Position numbers and translations under genes: made by a program. From Prevotella sp. UBA1395 (lineage in GTDB: Bacteria > Bacteroidota > Bacteroidia > Bacteroidales > Bacteroidaceae), in NCBI GenBank assembly GCA_002305235.1, contig DBQL01000232.1:1-7441 (forward strand): a stretch of 7,441 nucleotides of DNA, in the 5' to 3' direction. Positions 6,880-7,441 of this stretch are shown here, piece by piece (position 1 is the first letter of the stretch; the number at the start of each line of letters is the position of its first letter). The notes under the pieces were generated by a model. The model made no database searches. It was not told the origin of the DNA and saw only the letters and a program-made list of their open reading frames with translations.

Positions 6880-6910
6880 CAAAGATAAGGAAAAGTGGAT
6901 ATTCAGAAAA
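6880..6910 (-). promoter_or_regulatory. Promoter of the vapE-like gene
   Basis: On the minus strand TATCTTTG (6887-6880) fits the Bacteroidetes -7 consensus TAnnTTTG exactly. TTTT at 6910-6907, exactly 19 nt further upstream, is a three-of-four match to the -33 TTTG element. Transcription would begin around 6873, leaving a leader of about 15 nt before the ATG at 6859. It may also serve yhcH and possibly mutS. Confidence 0.6.
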
Positions 6911-6959
6911 GCAAAAAAGCCAAAATCTTACTCCCGACCTCTCAGACCGGCTCGCGGCA

Positions 6960-7000
6960 CCGGCGTTCCGGCAGTCGGGCAAGGCCTGCCGGAGCGTCGG
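6960..7000 (+). other. Strong GC-rich stem-loop, possible structured RNA
   Basis: Arms 6960-6974 and 6986-7000 form 15 continuous pairs around an 11-nt loop. Two of the pairs are G-U wobbles if transcribed from the plus strand, but A-C mismatches if from the minus strand, which favours a plus-strand transcript. No U-tract follows and no promoter was identified, so whether it is transcribed is unknown. Confidence 0.45.
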
Positions 7001-7162
7001 CGACGATTCCCCGGTGGGGCGAAAACCGCCTGCCCTCAGAGGCTCGCCATGCGCCGCGCGCCGTCGGAAGATTGTGCAAGCCCAACCATCTATACCGATG
7101 AAAAAACTTGAAAAGCCCGACTCGTATGGCCGCCATCGGCCAAAACCGGTGAGACGAGCGTG

Positions 7163-7219
7163 AAAACGGGCAAAATCGAGACTTTTTACAACCCGCTGAA
7201 ATACAACGATTTACAAAAC
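7163..7219 (+). repeat. 57-bp dispersed block, right copy
   Basis: This plus-strand block matches the minus strand of 44-100 at 44 of 57 positions without gaps, so the pair is inverted across the whole gene cluster. Similarity appears to extend upstream: both copies have an ATGAAA start of a Lys/Glu-rich frame (ATG at 7098 here, at 167 on the minus strand on the left) at nearly the same distance from the shared CTTTTTACAA run (94 versus 96 nt), with a diverged GC-rich middle. On the outer side palindromes follow. Confidence 0.6.
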
Positions 7220-7253
7220 ATCAATAGGTTTATATCTCACAAAACCGTGCCCA

Positions 7254-7286
7254 TCGGTTTGCGAAAGCATAGTAATCGCGAGACGA
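7254..7286. repeat. Palindromic repeat, copy 2 (11-nt loop type)
   Basis: Arms 7254-7264 and 7276-7286 pair at ten of eleven positions on the plus strand, counting two G-U wobbles, around the 11-nt loop AAGCATAGTAA. The core GCGA/TCGC and loop motif ATAGnAA are shared with copies 1 and 3. Copy 3 begins 66 bp further on, core to core. Confidence 0.6.
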
Positions 7287-7313
7287 AACGACCCTGATGG
7301 CAACACGAAAAGA

Positions 7314-7358
7314 CAGAGATGGACTTGCGAATAGATAGCAATCGCAAGCCCATCTCTG
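7314..7358. repeat. Palindromic repeat, copy 3 with 17-bp arms
   Basis: Arms 7314-7330 and 7342-7358 match at 16 of 17 positions around the 11-nt loop ATAGATAGCAA. The odd position (7323 against 7349) is A-C on the plus strand but G-U on the minus strand, giving a full stem there. On the minus strand the stem is followed by TCTTTT, so it could also act as a terminator for a gene arriving from the right. Only the core and loop are shared with copies 1 and 2; the outer arms differ. Confidence 0.7.
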
Positions 7359-7441
7359 AAAAATATCGCCCCGAAGGGCATCGAAAGCCGAAAAAAAGGC
7401 GTTTTGAAAGCGGAAAAAGAATTATCCGAACGCCCGTCGGC

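Larger units (their letters stand above)
6860..7441. other. Gene-free flank upstream of the vapE-like gene
   Basis: No credible gene was found in these 582 nt. Several short frames are open because the sequence is GC-rich, but none shows a known motif. The stretch holds the vapE promoter (6880-6910), a GC-rich hairpin (6960-7000), the right copy of a 57-bp block (7163-7219) and two palindromes of one family (7254-7286 and 7314-7358). A minus-strand frame is open from the right edge to a stop at 7211-7213 but runs through both palindromes and does not look like protein. Confidence 0.6.

Noticed and set aside
7098..7163. Plus-strand 21-residue frame MKKLEKPDSYGRHRPKPVRR...
   Set aside because: Its beginning resembles the left mini-frame (ATGAAA then Lys/Glu codons), but it is tiny, has no promoter or ribosome-binding site, and is not conserved beyond the first codons.
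7254..7358. CRISPR-like array made by two palindromes 66 bp apart
   Set aside because: Only two adjacent copies, the conserved part is about 20 nt and not identical, outer arms belong to each palindrome, and no cas genes are present.
7211..7441. Minus-strand frame open from the right window edge to a TAA at 7213-7211, with an internal ATG at 7381 (56 residues)
   Set aside because: It runs through both palindromes and the 57-bp block, has Phe/Ser-rich unlikely composition and no motif. The two palindromes are 66 bp apart and so fall in the same frame, which makes repeated LAI-type peptides by chance. A gene end entering from the right cannot be fully excluded.

Overview
The window comes from a Bacteroidales bacterium, probably a GC-rich member of the Prevotellaceae. 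The evidence is the MutS sequence, which reads like Bacteroides/Prevotella MutS almost throughout; the PhoU-like (DUF47) plus PiT gene pair; a VapE/DUF3874-type protein; and two promoters with the Bacteroidetes -7 element TAnnTTTG. Placement below order level is inference. All five convincing genes lie on the minus strand, so in transcription order (right to left) they are: VapE-like P-loop ATPase (6859-5630), secreted YhcH/YjgK/YiaL-family protein (5592-5044), mutS (4923-2257), then, after a hairpin, a DUF47 PhoU-like protein (2103-1456) and a PiT phosphate permease (1449-433).

Layout. 1-432 is a gene-free flank downstream of pit, with two stem-loops (289-346, 347-381) and, near the edge, one copy of a dispersed repeat. 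433-2177 is a phosphate-uptake operon with its own promoter and a candidate PhoB-type operator. 2211-2253 is a terminator-like hairpin after mutS. 2257-5592 holds mutS and yhcH, and 5630-6859 the vapE-like gene with its own promoter at 6880-6910. 6860-7441 is a second gene-free flank with a strong GC hairpin, the second copy of the dispersed repeat in inverted orientation, and two further palindromes.

How the genes work together. DUF47 and PiT form a two-gene unit for inorganic phosphate uptake, with a 6-nt gap and one promoter. Three 7-bp direct repeats at exact 11-bp steps abut its -7 box, which is the geometry of a PhoB-activated promoter. MutS is a complete mismatch-repair ATPase with mismatch-binding, ATPase and beta-clamp motifs. 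The VapE-like protein normally belongs to phages, satellites and integrative elements; here it stands alone beside housekeeping genes, with no integrase or primase in view, and carries a C9 tract that could switch its C-terminus.

The most unusual signals are not genes. The two flanks share a 57-bp block (44 of 57 identical, inverted) followed at its outer side by small palindromes with a conserved 11-nt loop and core stem GCGA/TCGC, present in three copies (6-26, 7254-7286, 7314-7358). I do not recognise this repeat family.
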